This document shows, one piece after another, positions 8,357 to 15,165 of a stretch of DNA of 25,250 nucleotides (the first letter of the stretch is position 1; the number at the start of each line of letters is the position of its first letter). The position numbers and the translations under genes are program-made. The DNA comes from an uncultured Rhodocyclaceae bacterium. GTDB lineage: Bacteria > Pseudomonadota > Gammaproteobacteria > Burkholderiales > Rhodocyclaceae. Where the stretch lies: the NCBI GenBank assembly GCA_900549295.1, contig URNG01000039.1:1-25250 (forward strand), given 5' to 3'. The notes beneath the pieces were generated by a model. The model did no database searches. It had not been told where the DNA came from and worked only from the letters and a program-made list of their open reading frames with translations.

Positions 8357-9039
8357 TGCGTCTGCTCCTGGTGGAAGACGAACCCAACCTCAGGCGGCAG
8401 ATCGGCGACCGCCTGAGCGCCGAGGGTTATCTGGTGGCAAGCGCCAGCAATGGCGTCGATGCGCTGCATCTCGGGCTGGAGGAAGACTTTGCCGCCGCCG
8501 TGCTCGATCTGGGATTGCCCGGCCTCGATGGCTTGAGCGTGCTCAAAACCTGGCGCGCCCAGGGGCGCAGCCTGCCGGTGCTGATCCTGACCGCGCGCGG
8601 CGACTGGCACGAGCGCGTCACCGGCATCGATGCCGGTGCCGACGATTACCTCGCCAAGCCTTTTCACATGGAAGAAGTCGCTGCCCGCCTGCGCGCCCTG
8701 ATCCGGCGCAGCGCCGGGCAAGCCGACAACACCTTGCGCAGCGGCCCGCTGCTGCTCGATCTGCGCAGCAACCGCGTGTATCTGGAGGGTGCCGGGCTAC
8801 CCCTGACCCATCACGAATTCCGCCTGCTCGCCTGCCTTTTGCGCCAGCCCGGCAAGGTCATGTCGCGCAGCGAACTCGCCGAACAGCTTTACCCGCTGGA
8901 CGATGAACGCGACTCCAACACCATCGAAGTATTCATTGGCCGCTTACGCAAAAAACTGCCGGAAGGCATGATCGAAACCCGGCGCGGTTTCGGCTACCGC
9001 CTGGCCACCCCACCTGCCACTCCCCCTGCCGCCCCCTGA
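8356..9039 (+). CDS. OmpR/PhoB-family response regulator
   Basis: The 227-aa product has a receiver domain with acidic pocket E7/D8, phospho-acceptor D51 (VLDLGLPGLDG), T79 and K101 (DDYLAKPF). It is followed by a winged-helix output domain with HEFRLLACLLRQPGKVMSRSELAEQLY and the recognition-helix segment NTIEVFIGRLRKKL. The sequence type is that of the QseB/PmrA/PhoP group. All phosphotransfer residues are present, so it should be functional. It sits between PepSY and the kinase with a one-base overlap upstream and 3 nt downstream. Likely targets are this operon and the divergent ferric-reductase-like/tolC genes, by inference from position. Confidence 0.95.
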   Translation: MRLLLVEDEPNLRRQIGDRLSAEGYLVASASNGVDALHLGLEEDFAAAVLDLGLPGLDGLSVLKTWRAQGRSLPVLILTARGDWHERVTGIDAGADDYLAKPFHMEEVAARLRALIRRSAGQADNTLRSGPLLLDLRSNRVYLEGAGLPLTHHEFRLLACLLRQPGKVMSRSELAEQLYPLDDERDSNTIEVFIGRLRKKLPEGMIETRRGFGYRLATPPATPPAAP

Positions 9040-9042
9040 AAC

Positions 9043-10413
9043 ATGCGACGCATCGCCTCCTCCCTGCGCCAGCGGCTGCTGCTCGGCACCCTGCTGTGGA
9101 TACTGGCCAGCATCGTTGCCACCGGCTGGCTGCTGCAACATCTGTTCAGCGAACACCTCGCCCGCCAGTTCGACCGGGAACTGAACATTCACCTCAATCA
9201 ACTGGCGGCCAATCTCGAATTCGACGCCACGGGCAAACTCCGCATCCAACCCCTGAGCGACCCGCGCCTGCAACAGCCCTATTCCGGCCTGTACTGGCAG
9301 ATCGACGCCATGCCCGGCGCCGCTGCGCCGGCCCAGCACGCGCTACGCCGCTCGCGCTCGCTGTGGGACAGCACGCTGCGCGTGCCGCAGGACGGCCTCG
9401 GCGACGGCGAGCGCCATACGCATCGCGTCAGCGGGCCGAACGGCGAAACCCTGCGCCTGAGCGAGCGGATATTTCGCCTGGCCGAACACCCGCAAGCGCC
9501 GCTGCGCCTGATCGTCGCCGCCGATGAAAAATGGTTGCAGCAGCCGGTGCATGAACTGCGCATGCCGCTCTTCATCAGCCTCGGCGCGCTGGCTGGCGGT
9601 TTGTTGCTGGCGGCGCTGTTCCAGGTGCGCGCAGGCCTGTCGCCCCTGACCCGCCTGCGGCAGGAATTGAGCGCCTTGCGCGAGGGCGAGCGCGCCGCCC
9701 TGGGGAACGATCACCCGGCGGAAATCCAGCCCGTGGTCGACGAACTGAACGCCGTGCTGCGCCGCAACGGCGAATTTGCCGAACGCGCGCGGCAGCAGGC
9801 GGGCAATCTCGCCCATGCGGTCAAAACCCCGCTCGCCGTCATCGCCAACGCCGCCCGCGCCGAATCGACGCCGCTCGGCACGCTGGTCGCCGGCCAGATT
9901 GCCATCGCCAGCGCCGAAATTGACCGCCACCTCAGCCGCGCCCGCAGCGCCGCCCGTGCCCGCCACGCCGCAGGACGCTGCGCCGTGAAGCCCCTGGTCG
10001 ACGGTCTGGTGCGCCTGATGCAGAAAGTGCATGGCGAGCGCCCCCTCGATTTCGCCGTGCAGGTCGGCGCAACGCTGGAATTTCGCGGCGAAGCCGAGGA
10101 TTTGCAGGAAATGCTCGGCAACCTCATCGACAACGCCAGCAAATGGGCAGAATTGCGCATCGACATCCGCGCCGGGAAGGAAAACGGGCGCGATTATCTC
10201 GACGTCGACGACGACGGCCCCGGCATCCCGGAATCCGCCCGCCGCCTGGTGTTGCAACGCGGCCGCCGCGCCGACGAGCAGACGCCCGGCAGCGGCCTGG
10301 GGCTATCCATCGTCGACGATCTCGCCAGCCAGTGCGGCTGGCGGCTCCCACACCCCCCCCCCCCCCCCCCCCGCCGCGCCCGCCTCTGGCTGCCCGACAC
10401 GGTAACCGCCTGA
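9043..10413 (+). CDS. Sensor histidine kinase (PhoQ-like) with C-tract near the C-terminus
   Basis: The 456-aa product has membrane helix 1 (about residues 12-31), a periplasmic sensor of about 140 residues, helix 2 (about 174-194), a HAMP linker and a kinase core. The phospho-acceptor H258 lies in NLAHAVKTPLAVIANA, a form typical of PhoQ-like kinases. The N-box is GNLIDNASKWA (N364), the G1 box DDGPGIPE, and the G2 box GSGLGLSIVDDLA. The last part reads WRLPHPPPPPPRRARLWLP. The proline run comes from a 20-nt C homopolymer in the variable turn between the last two core strands, after which the normal ARLWLP strand resumes, so the frame is intact. It partners the adjacent response regulator. 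Confidence 0.93.
   Translation: MRRIASSLRQRLLLGTLLWILASIVATGWLLQHLFSEHLARQFDRELNIHLNQLAANLEFDATGKLRIQPLSDPRLQQPYSGLYWQIDAMPGAAAPAQHALRRSRSLWDSTLRVPQDGLGDGERHTHRVSGPNGETLRLSERIFRLAEHPQAPLRLIVAADEKWLQQPVHELRMPLFISLGALAGGLLLAALFQVRAGLSPLTRLRQELSALREGERAALGNDHPAEIQPVVDELNAVLRRNGEFAERARQQAGNLAHAVKTPLAVIANAARAESTPLGTLVAGQIAIASAEIDRHLSRARSAARARHAAGRCAVKPLVDGLVRLMQKVHGERPLDFAVQVGATLEFRGEAEDLQEMLGNLIDNASKWAELRIDIRAGKENGRDYLDVDDDGPGIPESARRLVLQRGRRADEQTPGSGLGLSIVDDLASQCGWRLPHPPPPPPRRARLWLPDTVTA
10353..10372. repeat. 20-nt C homopolymer inside the histidine kinase gene
   Basis: Twenty consecutive C encode the proline run at about residues 437-443 of the kinase, just after the G2 box. The C-terminal ARLWLP strand continues in frame afterwards, leaving only about 13 residues to the stop. 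Confidence 0.9.
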
Positions 10414-10423
10414 AGCGGCGCAA

Positions 10424-11812
10424 TCACCCTTCCGCCGTCACGCTATCGAGCACACGGTACATCAAGGGCAGCAGCAAGGCAGCCGCAGCGGCCAATGCAA
10501 TAACGGCAGCCAGCCAGAAACCGGCGACGCCCAAGGGCGGCGTCCAGCGGTAGCAGAGCCAAGCGCCGCCGCCCAGGGCGATGCCCCAGAAACAGAACAT
10601 CTGAATCAGCATCGGCGCGAAAGTCACCCGGCAGGCGCGCAGAACGTGGCCGGCGACGGTCTGCAAGGCATCGACGAACTGGTACACCGCCACGTAGCCG
10701 ATCAGGGCGAGCGCCACCGCCTGCACTGCCGGATCGTCGGTGTAGGCGGCGATTACCGGGCGGGCGGCCAGCCACAGCAGCAGGCCGGTAAGCACTGAAC
10801 TGACGGTAGCCAGCCACAGCCCGGCGCGGGTCAGGCAACGCGCTTCTGCCCAGGCGCGCGCGCCCAGCGCCTGCCCCACCGCCGCCATGGTGGCGATGCC
10901 GAGCGACAAGGGCAGCATGTAGGCGAGTGCCGACAGATTGGCGATGATGCGATGTCCGCCCACCACTGCCGCCCCCAATGAGGCGACGAACAGGCTGACC
11001 AGGGTGAAAGCGGTGATCTCGATCAGATTGGAAAGCCCCATCGGCACCCCTAGGCGCAGCAGTTCGCGCCAGCTTTCCCAGCGCGGGCCGCGCCAGTGGC
11101 GAAACGGCTGGTAGCGCTGGCCGAGCGGCCCGAAGTGCAGCCACAGCGCGGCGCACAGGCATTCCAGCCAGACCACGGCGACGTTCGACAGCGCGCAGCC
11201 CACCACGCCCAGCGGCTCGCCCCCCCAGCCCCCCCCCCCCCCCGGGGCCTCGCCCAGCCAGCCCTGCTGCGCCAGCCCCCAGGCCAGCACCGCATGCACG
11301 CCCAGGCCGAACAGCCCGATTCCCATCAGCACGCGCGGTCGCCCCAGGGCGCTGCAAAAAGCGTAGAAGGTGCGGTAAAAAATCGCCGCCGGCAGATACC
11401 AGGCGAGCAGATTGAGATATTGCTCGACCTTCAGCGTCACCACCGCATCCAGTCCGAACGGTTCCAGCATGAATTGCGGGCGCAACAAAAGCGCCATGCC
11501 CGGCAAGGCCAGCAAGGCCGCCAGCCAGAAGCCCTGCTGCAACACCCCGGCCACCTCGCTATCGCGCCGCGCGCCATGCAGATGCGCCGCCACCGGCGCC
11601 ACCGCCTGCACGATGCCGACCAAGGCAAACACGATGGACACCACGATACCGCTGCCGATCGCCACCGCCGCCAGATCCTCCGGGCTGACGTGGCCGAGCA
11701 CCACGGTATCGACCAGCATCATGCCGATCGAAGCCAGTTGCGCCACGAGGATGGGCAGCGCCTGTGCCAGCAGACGGCGCATCGCCGCCGGCAAGCTGAC
11801 GGACACGTTCAT
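10424..11812 (-). CDS. MATE-family multidrug efflux transporter (NorM-like) with internal G-tract
   Basis: The 462-aa product is an inner-membrane protein with about twelve hydrophobic helices in two related halves, the size expected for MATE. It begins LLAQALPILVAQLASIGMMLVDTVVLGH, the classic NorM helix 1, and has the second-half counterpart LLRLGVPMGLSNLIEITAFTLVSLF. These proteins export cationic compounds in exchange for Na+ or H+. The start was set at ATG 11812, where MATE similarity begins, rather than the longer frame that overlaps the hydrolase gene. A glycine-rich loop GEAPGGGGGWGGEP is encoded by a C/G homopolymer between two helices. The stop lies 10 bp from the kinase stop (convergent), and the gene follows the FAH-type gene by 25 bp, so the two are probably co-transcribed. 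Confidence 0.9.
   Translation of the reverse strand: MNVSVSLPAAMRRLLAQALPILVAQLASIGMMLVDTVVLGHVSPEDLAAVAIGSGIVVSIVFALVGIVQAVAPVAAHLHGARRDSEVAGVLQQGFWLAALLALPGMALLLRPQFMLEPFGLDAVVTLKVEQYLNLLAWYLPAAIFYRTFYAFCSALGRPRVLMGIGLFGLGVHAVLAWGLAQQGWLGEAPGGGGGWGGEPLGVVGCALSNVAVVWLECLCAALWLHFGPLGQRYQPFRHWRGPRWESWRELLRLGVPMGLSNLIEITAFTLVSLFVASLGAAVVGGHRIIANLSALAYMLPLSLGIATMAAVGQALGARAWAEARCLTRAGLWLATVSSVLTGLLLWLAARPVIAAYTDDPAVQAVALALIGYVAVYQFVDALQTVAGHVLRACRVTFAPMLIQMFCFWGIALGGGAWLCYRWTPPLGVAGFWLAAVIALAAAAALLLPLMYRVLDSVTAEG
11220..11243. repeat. C7-AG-C15 homopolymer pair inside the MATE gene
   Basis: On the plus strand, seven C (11220-11226), AG, then fifteen C (11229-11243) are followed by GGGG. On the coding strand they give the Gly-rich loop at about residue 190. 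The MATE frame is preserved on both sides. Confidence 0.9.
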
Positions 11813-11837
11813 GGGCAAGGCGGACGATTCGGAAGAT

Positions 11838-12545
11838 TCAGACGATGCGCGCATGCAATTCCGGCAGATCGGCCACCCCGGCACGCAGCACATCGCCACG
11901 CAACAGCGCCCCGACCCCGGCAGGCGTGCCGGTATAGATCAGGTCGCCGGGGGCCAGCGTCACCCAGGTCGACAGATTGGCCACGATCCGCGCCACCGGC
12001 CAGCCCATCTGCGCCAGATCGCCGTCCTGGCGCAACGCGCCGTTGATCTCCAGCCAGATCCGCCCCTGCGTCGGATGCCCGCATTCGCTCGCCAGACGCA
12101 AGGGTGCGCACACCGCTGAATGATCGAAGCCCTTGCTCATGTCCCAGGGATGCCCCTTCTCCTTAGCCCGCGCCTGCACGTCGCGACGCGTCAGATCGAG
12201 GCCGACGCCATAGGCCAGCACGCAATCGAGCGCGTCTTGCACGGGAATGTCGGCCCCGCCCCGGCCCAGCGCCGCCACCAGTTCGATTTCGTGGTGCAGA
12301 TTCGCCGTTTGCGGCGGATAGCGCACCGCAAGCTCCCCGCTGCCGCTGACCAGGGCATCGGCCGGCTTGCTGAAGAAAAAGGGCGGCTCCAGACCGGCCG
12401 CCTGATCGTGCGCGCCCATCTCACGGGCATGCTCGGCATAATTGCGGCCGACACAAAAGATGCGCCGCACCGGAAATGCAGCGGCCAGCCCGGCCACCGG
12501 CACGGTGACCGGAGCGGGCGGCGAAAAAAGGCAAGAAGTAGTCAT
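11838..12545 (-). CDS. Fumarylacetoacetate hydrolase-family protein
   Basis: The 235-aa product matches the short FAH-family enzymes (FAHD1/fumarylpyruvate-hydrolase type), which cleave or decarboxylate 2-oxo acids using Mg2+ or Mn2+. The N-terminal IFCVGRNYAEHAREMG, the metal-binding segment NLHHEIELVAALG, the KGFDHSAV block and the C-terminal LAPGDLIYTGTPAGVG are all present. ATG 12545 gives the normal family length; the in-frame extension upstream overlaps the Nif3-like gene and shows no similarity. It lies between the Nif3-like and MATE genes on the same strand. The substrate cannot be assigned; oxaloacetate, acylpyruvate or fumarylpyruvate are possibilities. Confidence 0.9.
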   Translation of the reverse strand: MTTSCLFSPPAPVTVPVAGLAAAFPVRRIFCVGRNYAEHAREMGAHDQAAGLEPPFFFSKPADALVSGSGELAVRYPPQTANLHHEIELVAALGRGGADIPVQDALDCVLAYGVGLDLTRRDVQARAKEKGHPWDMSKGFDHSAVCAPLRLASECGHPTQGRIWLEINGALRQDGDLAQMGWPVARIVANLSTWVTLAPGDLIYTGTPAGVGALLRGDVLRAGVADLPELHARIV

Positions 12546-12591
12546 CGGCGGGATTATCGAGGCCCGGGATGAAAAAGGAAACCAGCGGCCG

Positions 12592-13341
12592 TCACGCCGG
12601 ATTGTCGAAATCCACGAAACGCGCCTCCAGCCCGAATCGGGCCGCCAGGTGCGCGGCCAGCGCCTGCACCCCATAGCGCTCGGTCGCATGATGCCCGGCA
12701 GCCAGATAAGCGACGCCGCTTTCTTCGGCCAGATGCAAGGTAGGTTCCGAAATCTCGCCGGAAAGATAAACGTCCACGCCCGTGGCGATTGCCTGCTCGA
12801 AATAGCCTTGCGCGCCGCCGCTGCACCAGGCGATGCGCTCCACCAGCCGGGTCGGGTCGCCGATGGCCAACGGCGCGCGGCCGAGCACGGCGGCGATGTC
12901 GGACATCAGGCGGGCGAGCGTCACGGCTTCCGGCAGGCGGCCGTGCCAGCCGATCTCCTGCTCGCCGAAGCGGCCTTCCGGCAGCCAGCCGCAGCGGGCG
13001 GCGAGCTGGGCGTTGTTGCCCAGTTCCGGGTGGGCATCGAGCGGCAGATGGTAGGCGATCAGGCTGATGTCGTTGGCGAGCAGGGTGGCGAGGCGTTTCT
13101 TGCGCAGGCCCGTGATGCGCGCTTCCTCGCCTTTCCAGAAATAGCCGTGGTGCACCAGCACCGCGTCGGCCCCCTCGGCCACGGCGAAATCCAGCAGTTT
13201 CTGGCTGGCGGTGACGCCGACGACGATTTTTCCGACTTCGCCGCGTCCTTCCACTTGCAGGCCGTTTGGGCAATAATCGCGCAGTCTTGCGGGTTCCAGC
13301 AGGCCATCCAGGTACTGCACCAATAATTCCAGTTTCATCAT
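12592..13341 (-). CDS. Nif3-like dinuclear metal-centre protein (YbgI type)
   Basis: The 249-aa product is a Nif3/YbgI-family protein that forms toroidal hexamers with a dinuclear metal site. The two metal-binding regions are visible: VLVHHGYFW in the N-terminal half and [17 protein letters not shown] in the C-terminal half. [11 protein letters not shown] near the N-terminus is the family signature. There are tandem ATG codons at 13341 and 13338. The first is taken because GAGA lies 8 nt upstream, but either is possible. Only nine bases separate it from the divergent protease start at 13351, so promoters for the two must lie inside each other's genes. Cellular function is unsettled; a GTP cyclohydrolase-related role has been suggested for some homologues. 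Confidence 0.92.
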   Translation of the reverse strand: MMKLELLVQYLDGLLEPARLRDYCPNGLQVEGRGEVGKIVVGVTASQKLLDFAVAEGADAVLVHHGYFWKGEEARITGLRKKRLATLLANDISLIAYHLPLDAHPELGNNAQLAARCGWLPEGRFGEQEIGWHGRLPEAVTLARLMSDIAAVLGRAPLAIGDPTRLVERIAWCSGGAQGYFEQAIATGVDVYLSGEISEPTLHLAEESGVAYLAAGHHATERYGVQALAAHLAARFGLEARFVDFDNPA

Positions 13342-13350
13342 CAGATTCTC

Positions 13351-14514
13351 ATGCACAGACTGTGGTTGATTTTTGCACAAACGGTGACGGTTGCGCTGGC
13401 GGTTTTCTTCACGCTAGGAACCTTGAAACCCGAATGGCTGGGGCGTGCGCCGCAAACTTCCGCGCCGGCTCAGGTCACGCTGCACGGCGCCTCGCGCGCC
13501 GATGGCGAAGCGCCCGCGCCAGCCAGTTCCTACCGCGAGGCAGCGCGCGCCGCTCTGCCCGCCGTGGTGCACATCTACACCACGCAGGAAATCCGCAGCC
13601 AGCGCCACCCGCTGTTCGATGACCCGATCTTCCGCCACTTCTTCGGCGAGCGCCAGGAAGGCCGCAACCAGCGCAATTCCGGCCTGGGTTCCGGCGTCGT
13701 GGTCAGCGCCGACGGCTACATCCTGACCAACTACCACGTCATCGAGAGCGCCGACGACATCCAGGTTTCCCTGAACGACGGCAAGACCTACAAGGCCACC
13801 GTGGTCGGCACCGACCCGGAGTCCGACCTCGCCGTGCTGCGGATCAAGGCGCAGGACCTGCCGGCCATCACTTTCGGCCACATGGAGAACCTGCGCGTCG
13901 GCGACGTCGTGCTGGCGATCGGCAATCCCTTCGGCGTCGGCCAGACGGTGACGATGGGCATCGTCTCGGCACTCGGCCGCTCGCACCTGGGCATCAACAC
14001 CTTCGAGAATTTCATCCAGACCGACGCCGCCATCAATCCGGGCAATTCCGGCGGGGCGCTGGTCGATGCGGCCGGCAATCTGGTCGGCATCAACACCGCC
14101 ATCTCCTCGCGCCCGGGCGGCAACCACGGCATCGGCTTCGCCATTCCGGTATCCAGCGCGCGCAGCATCATGGAGCAGATCATCGCTTCCGGCGCGGTCA
14201 CGCGCGGCTGGATCGGCGTCGAGGCGCAGGAAATCACCAGCGAGCTGGCCGATTCCTTCAACCTGCCCGACACCGCCGGCGCCCTGATCGCCGGCGTGGT
14301 GCGCGGCAGTCCGGCCGACCGCGCCGGCATCCGCCCCGGCGACGTGCTGCTCTCGGTCAATGGCACGGCCGTCACCGACCCGCAGGTGATGCTCGACCTG
14401 ATCGCCGGCCTCGCGCCCGAATCGGAAGCGCGCTTCCGCCTGCGCCGCGACACCAGCATCCAGGAAGTGCCGATCCGCATCGGCAAGCGCCCGTCGTTGC
14501 AAGCCGGGGAGTAA
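13351..14514 (+). CDS. DegS-like (Do family) trypsin-type periplasmic serine protease
   Basis: The 387-aa product has one N-terminal membrane helix ([22 protein letters not shown]), a chymotrypsin-like protease domain and a single PDZ domain, the DegS/AlgW arrangement rather than the two-PDZ DegP/DegQ one. The catalytic triad is H129 (TNYHVIES), D159 (PESDLAVL) and S233 (NPGNSGGAL). The PDZ region runs from about [11 protein letters not shown] through [19 protein letters not shown]. DegS-like proteases sense misfolded outer-membrane proteins and cleave an anti-sigma factor; no rseA/rpoE genes are in the window. Its stop is followed 5 nt later by the original amidotransferase start, whose Shine-Dalgarno GGGGAG (14506-14511) lies inside the protease gene. 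Confidence 0.95.
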   Translation: MHRLWLIFAQTVTVALAVFFTLGTLKPEWLGRAPQTSAPAQVTLHGASRADGEAPAPASSYREAARAALPAVVHIYTTQEIRSQRHPLFDDPIFRHFFGERQEGRNQRNSGLGSGVVVSADGYILTNYHVIESADDIQVSLNDGKTYKATVVGTDPESDLAVLRIKAQDLPAITFGHMENLRVGDVVLAIGNPFGVGQTVTMGIVSALGRSHLGINTFENFIQTDAAINPGNSGGALVDAAGNLVGINTAISSRPGGNHGIGFAIPVSSARSIMEQIIASGAVTRGWIGVEAQEITSELADSFNLPDTAGALIAGVVRGSPADRAGIRPGDVLLSVNGTAVTDPQVMLDLIAGLAPESEARFRLRRDTSIQEVPIRIGKRPSLQAGE

Positions 14515-14519
14515 GCGCC

Positions 14520-14545
14520 ATGTGCGAACTCCTGGGCATGAACTG
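14520..14545. repeat. attL core
   Basis: The 26-bp core reads ATGTGCGAACT, then C, then CTGGGCATGAACTG. It is identical to 18464-18489 except for C versus G at base 12 (third position of a Leu codon). It encodes the start of the amidotransferase including catalytic Cys2. Flanks on either side of the two copies are unrelated. Confidence 0.88.
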
Positions 14546-14546
14546 A
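14520..14546 (+). pseudogene. Interrupted 5' end of the glutamine amidotransferase gene
   Basis: This stub encodes MCELLGMN followed by a stop, whose last A comes from the inserted element. It keeps the native Shine-Dalgarno GGGGAG 8 nt upstream inside the DegS-like gene. The same eight residues begin the intact amidotransferase at 18464, showing that the original gene started here. Confidence 0.88.
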
Positions 14547-14569
14547 AAACAAAAAAATAATTACAATAA

Positions 14570-14582
14570 AATCAATTTGTTA
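14570..14582. promoter_or_regulatory. IHF-consensus site beside attL
   Basis: AATCAATTTGTTA fits WATCAANNNNTTR at every position and lies 25 bp inside the attL core in an AT-rich tract. IHF-induced bending between core and arm sites is standard in tyrosine-integrase attachment sites. Confidence 0.5.
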
Positions 14583-14600
14583 TGATCGAATAATTTATTT

Positions 14601-14611
14601 TTGTGTCACCT
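14601..14611. repeat. Putative integrase arm site, left copy
   Basis: TTGTGTCACCT occurs here and, in the same orientation, at 18371-18381, each just inside one end of the element (56 and 82 bp from the cores). Position and exact repetition fit arm-type integrase sites; a regulator site is the alternative. Confidence 0.45.
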
Positions 14612-14645
14612 AATTTGGTATTCATGTATCTCCTGTAAGTATTAC

Positions 14646-14831
14646 CTGCACTTGCACCCAAACGCGCCGCACCTGTACGTGTGGTCCTCTGACCCGGCCA
14701 GCATTCCAGCTTCCCCCCACACCCCCTGTAACACCCTAGAACCGCCCCAGAGGCCCGCAAAGCAAGCTCCCCAGCCAGGCAGGGTACATAGCCCCGGCGA
14801 GGCGCACAGTAAGCCCCATAGCTGCACTTGC
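14646..14831. repeat. C-rich segment bounded by direct repeats, G-quadruplex potential on minus strand
   Basis: CTGCACTTGC occurs at 14646-14655 and 14822-14831. Just outside them TGTAAGT (14634-14640) and ACTTACA (14837-14843) are inverted. Between them the plus strand is C-rich; on the minus strand 14748-14713 has four G-runs (4, 3, 5 and 6 G) with loops of 8, 7 and 3 nt, enough for a G-quadruplex. Function is unknown. Confidence 0.4.
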
Positions 14832-14887
14832 GACAGACTTACACAATCCCATGTTTTATAAGAACTTAATTTAGAGTATCCCTAGAA

Positions 14888-14971
14888 TGGATACATTCAG
14901 GCAAAGGCACGAAGCCGCAAAAGTAGCCGTCTCCGGGCTATCAATGCCCGGAAGCTACAACAGCGTAACCA
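14888..14971 (+). ncRNA. Candidate structured RNA (three-way junction)
   Basis: Three nested stems can be drawn. P1 pairs TGGATAC (14888-14894) with GTAACCA (14965-14971) with one A-A mismatch. P2 is a short GGC/GCC hairpin (14906-14908 with 14914-14916). P3 pairs GTAGC (14923-14927) with GCTAC (14954-14958) and, inside it, CCGGGC (14933-14938) with GCCCGG (14946-14951) around a 7-nt loop. GCAAA occurs on both sides of P2. The layout recalls a GEMM-I riboswitch, but the conserved tetraloop and receptor are missing, so no class is assigned. It lies about 195 bp before the serine recombinase gene. Confidence 0.35.
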
Positions 14972-15067
14972 GTAGCAGTAGAACAACAGAAGCACACTGA
15001 CCGCTTAGAGTCTCCCTACATGGTACGAGAGTAGCAAAACAGAAATCGTCCGATAGAGTATGCCCAT

Positions 15068-15159
15068 ACGAACATAGAGAATCACCACAAAATAATGTTC
15101 GTTAGACTTGACACAAACCATACGGACAGATCACAGTACGAACACCACATCAACGGACA
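15068..15159. repeat. Five ACGRACA repeats upstream of the serine recombinase
   Basis: ACGAACA at 15068-15074, its inverse TGTTCGT at 15096-15102, ACGGACA at 15122-15128, ACGAACA at 15138-15144 and ACGGACA at 15153-15159. The inverted pair 15096-15128 spans 33 bp, similar to a serine-resolvase subsite. A consensus -35 TTGACA at 15108-15113 lies among them. They may be recombination half-sites or operator sites. Confidence 0.55.
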
Positions 15160-15165
15160 ACGTAC

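Larger units (their letters stand above)
14546..15165. other. 620-bp left end without a convincing gene
   Basis: No ORF here looks like a real protein apart from one possible 17-codon peptide on the minus strand (14625-14572, preceded by GGAG). The region holds an AT-rich end with an IHF-like site, a putative integrase arm site, a C-rich segment bounded by 10-bp direct repeats, an RNA-like fold and repeated heptamers. Each is described separately. Confidence 0.6.

Noticed and set aside
14601..14861. 86-codon plus-strand frame and overlapping minus-strand frames at the element's left end
   Set aside because: Composition follows the C-rich tract, there is no ribosome-binding site, and the frames show no domain-like pattern.
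14888..14971. Assignment as a standard c-di-GMP (GEMM-I) riboswitch
   Set aside because: Two GCAAA elements and a GTAACC end recall it, but P2 is only 3 bp, the GNRA tetraloop and its receptor are missing, and the gene downstream is a recombinase. Kept only as an unclassified candidate RNA.
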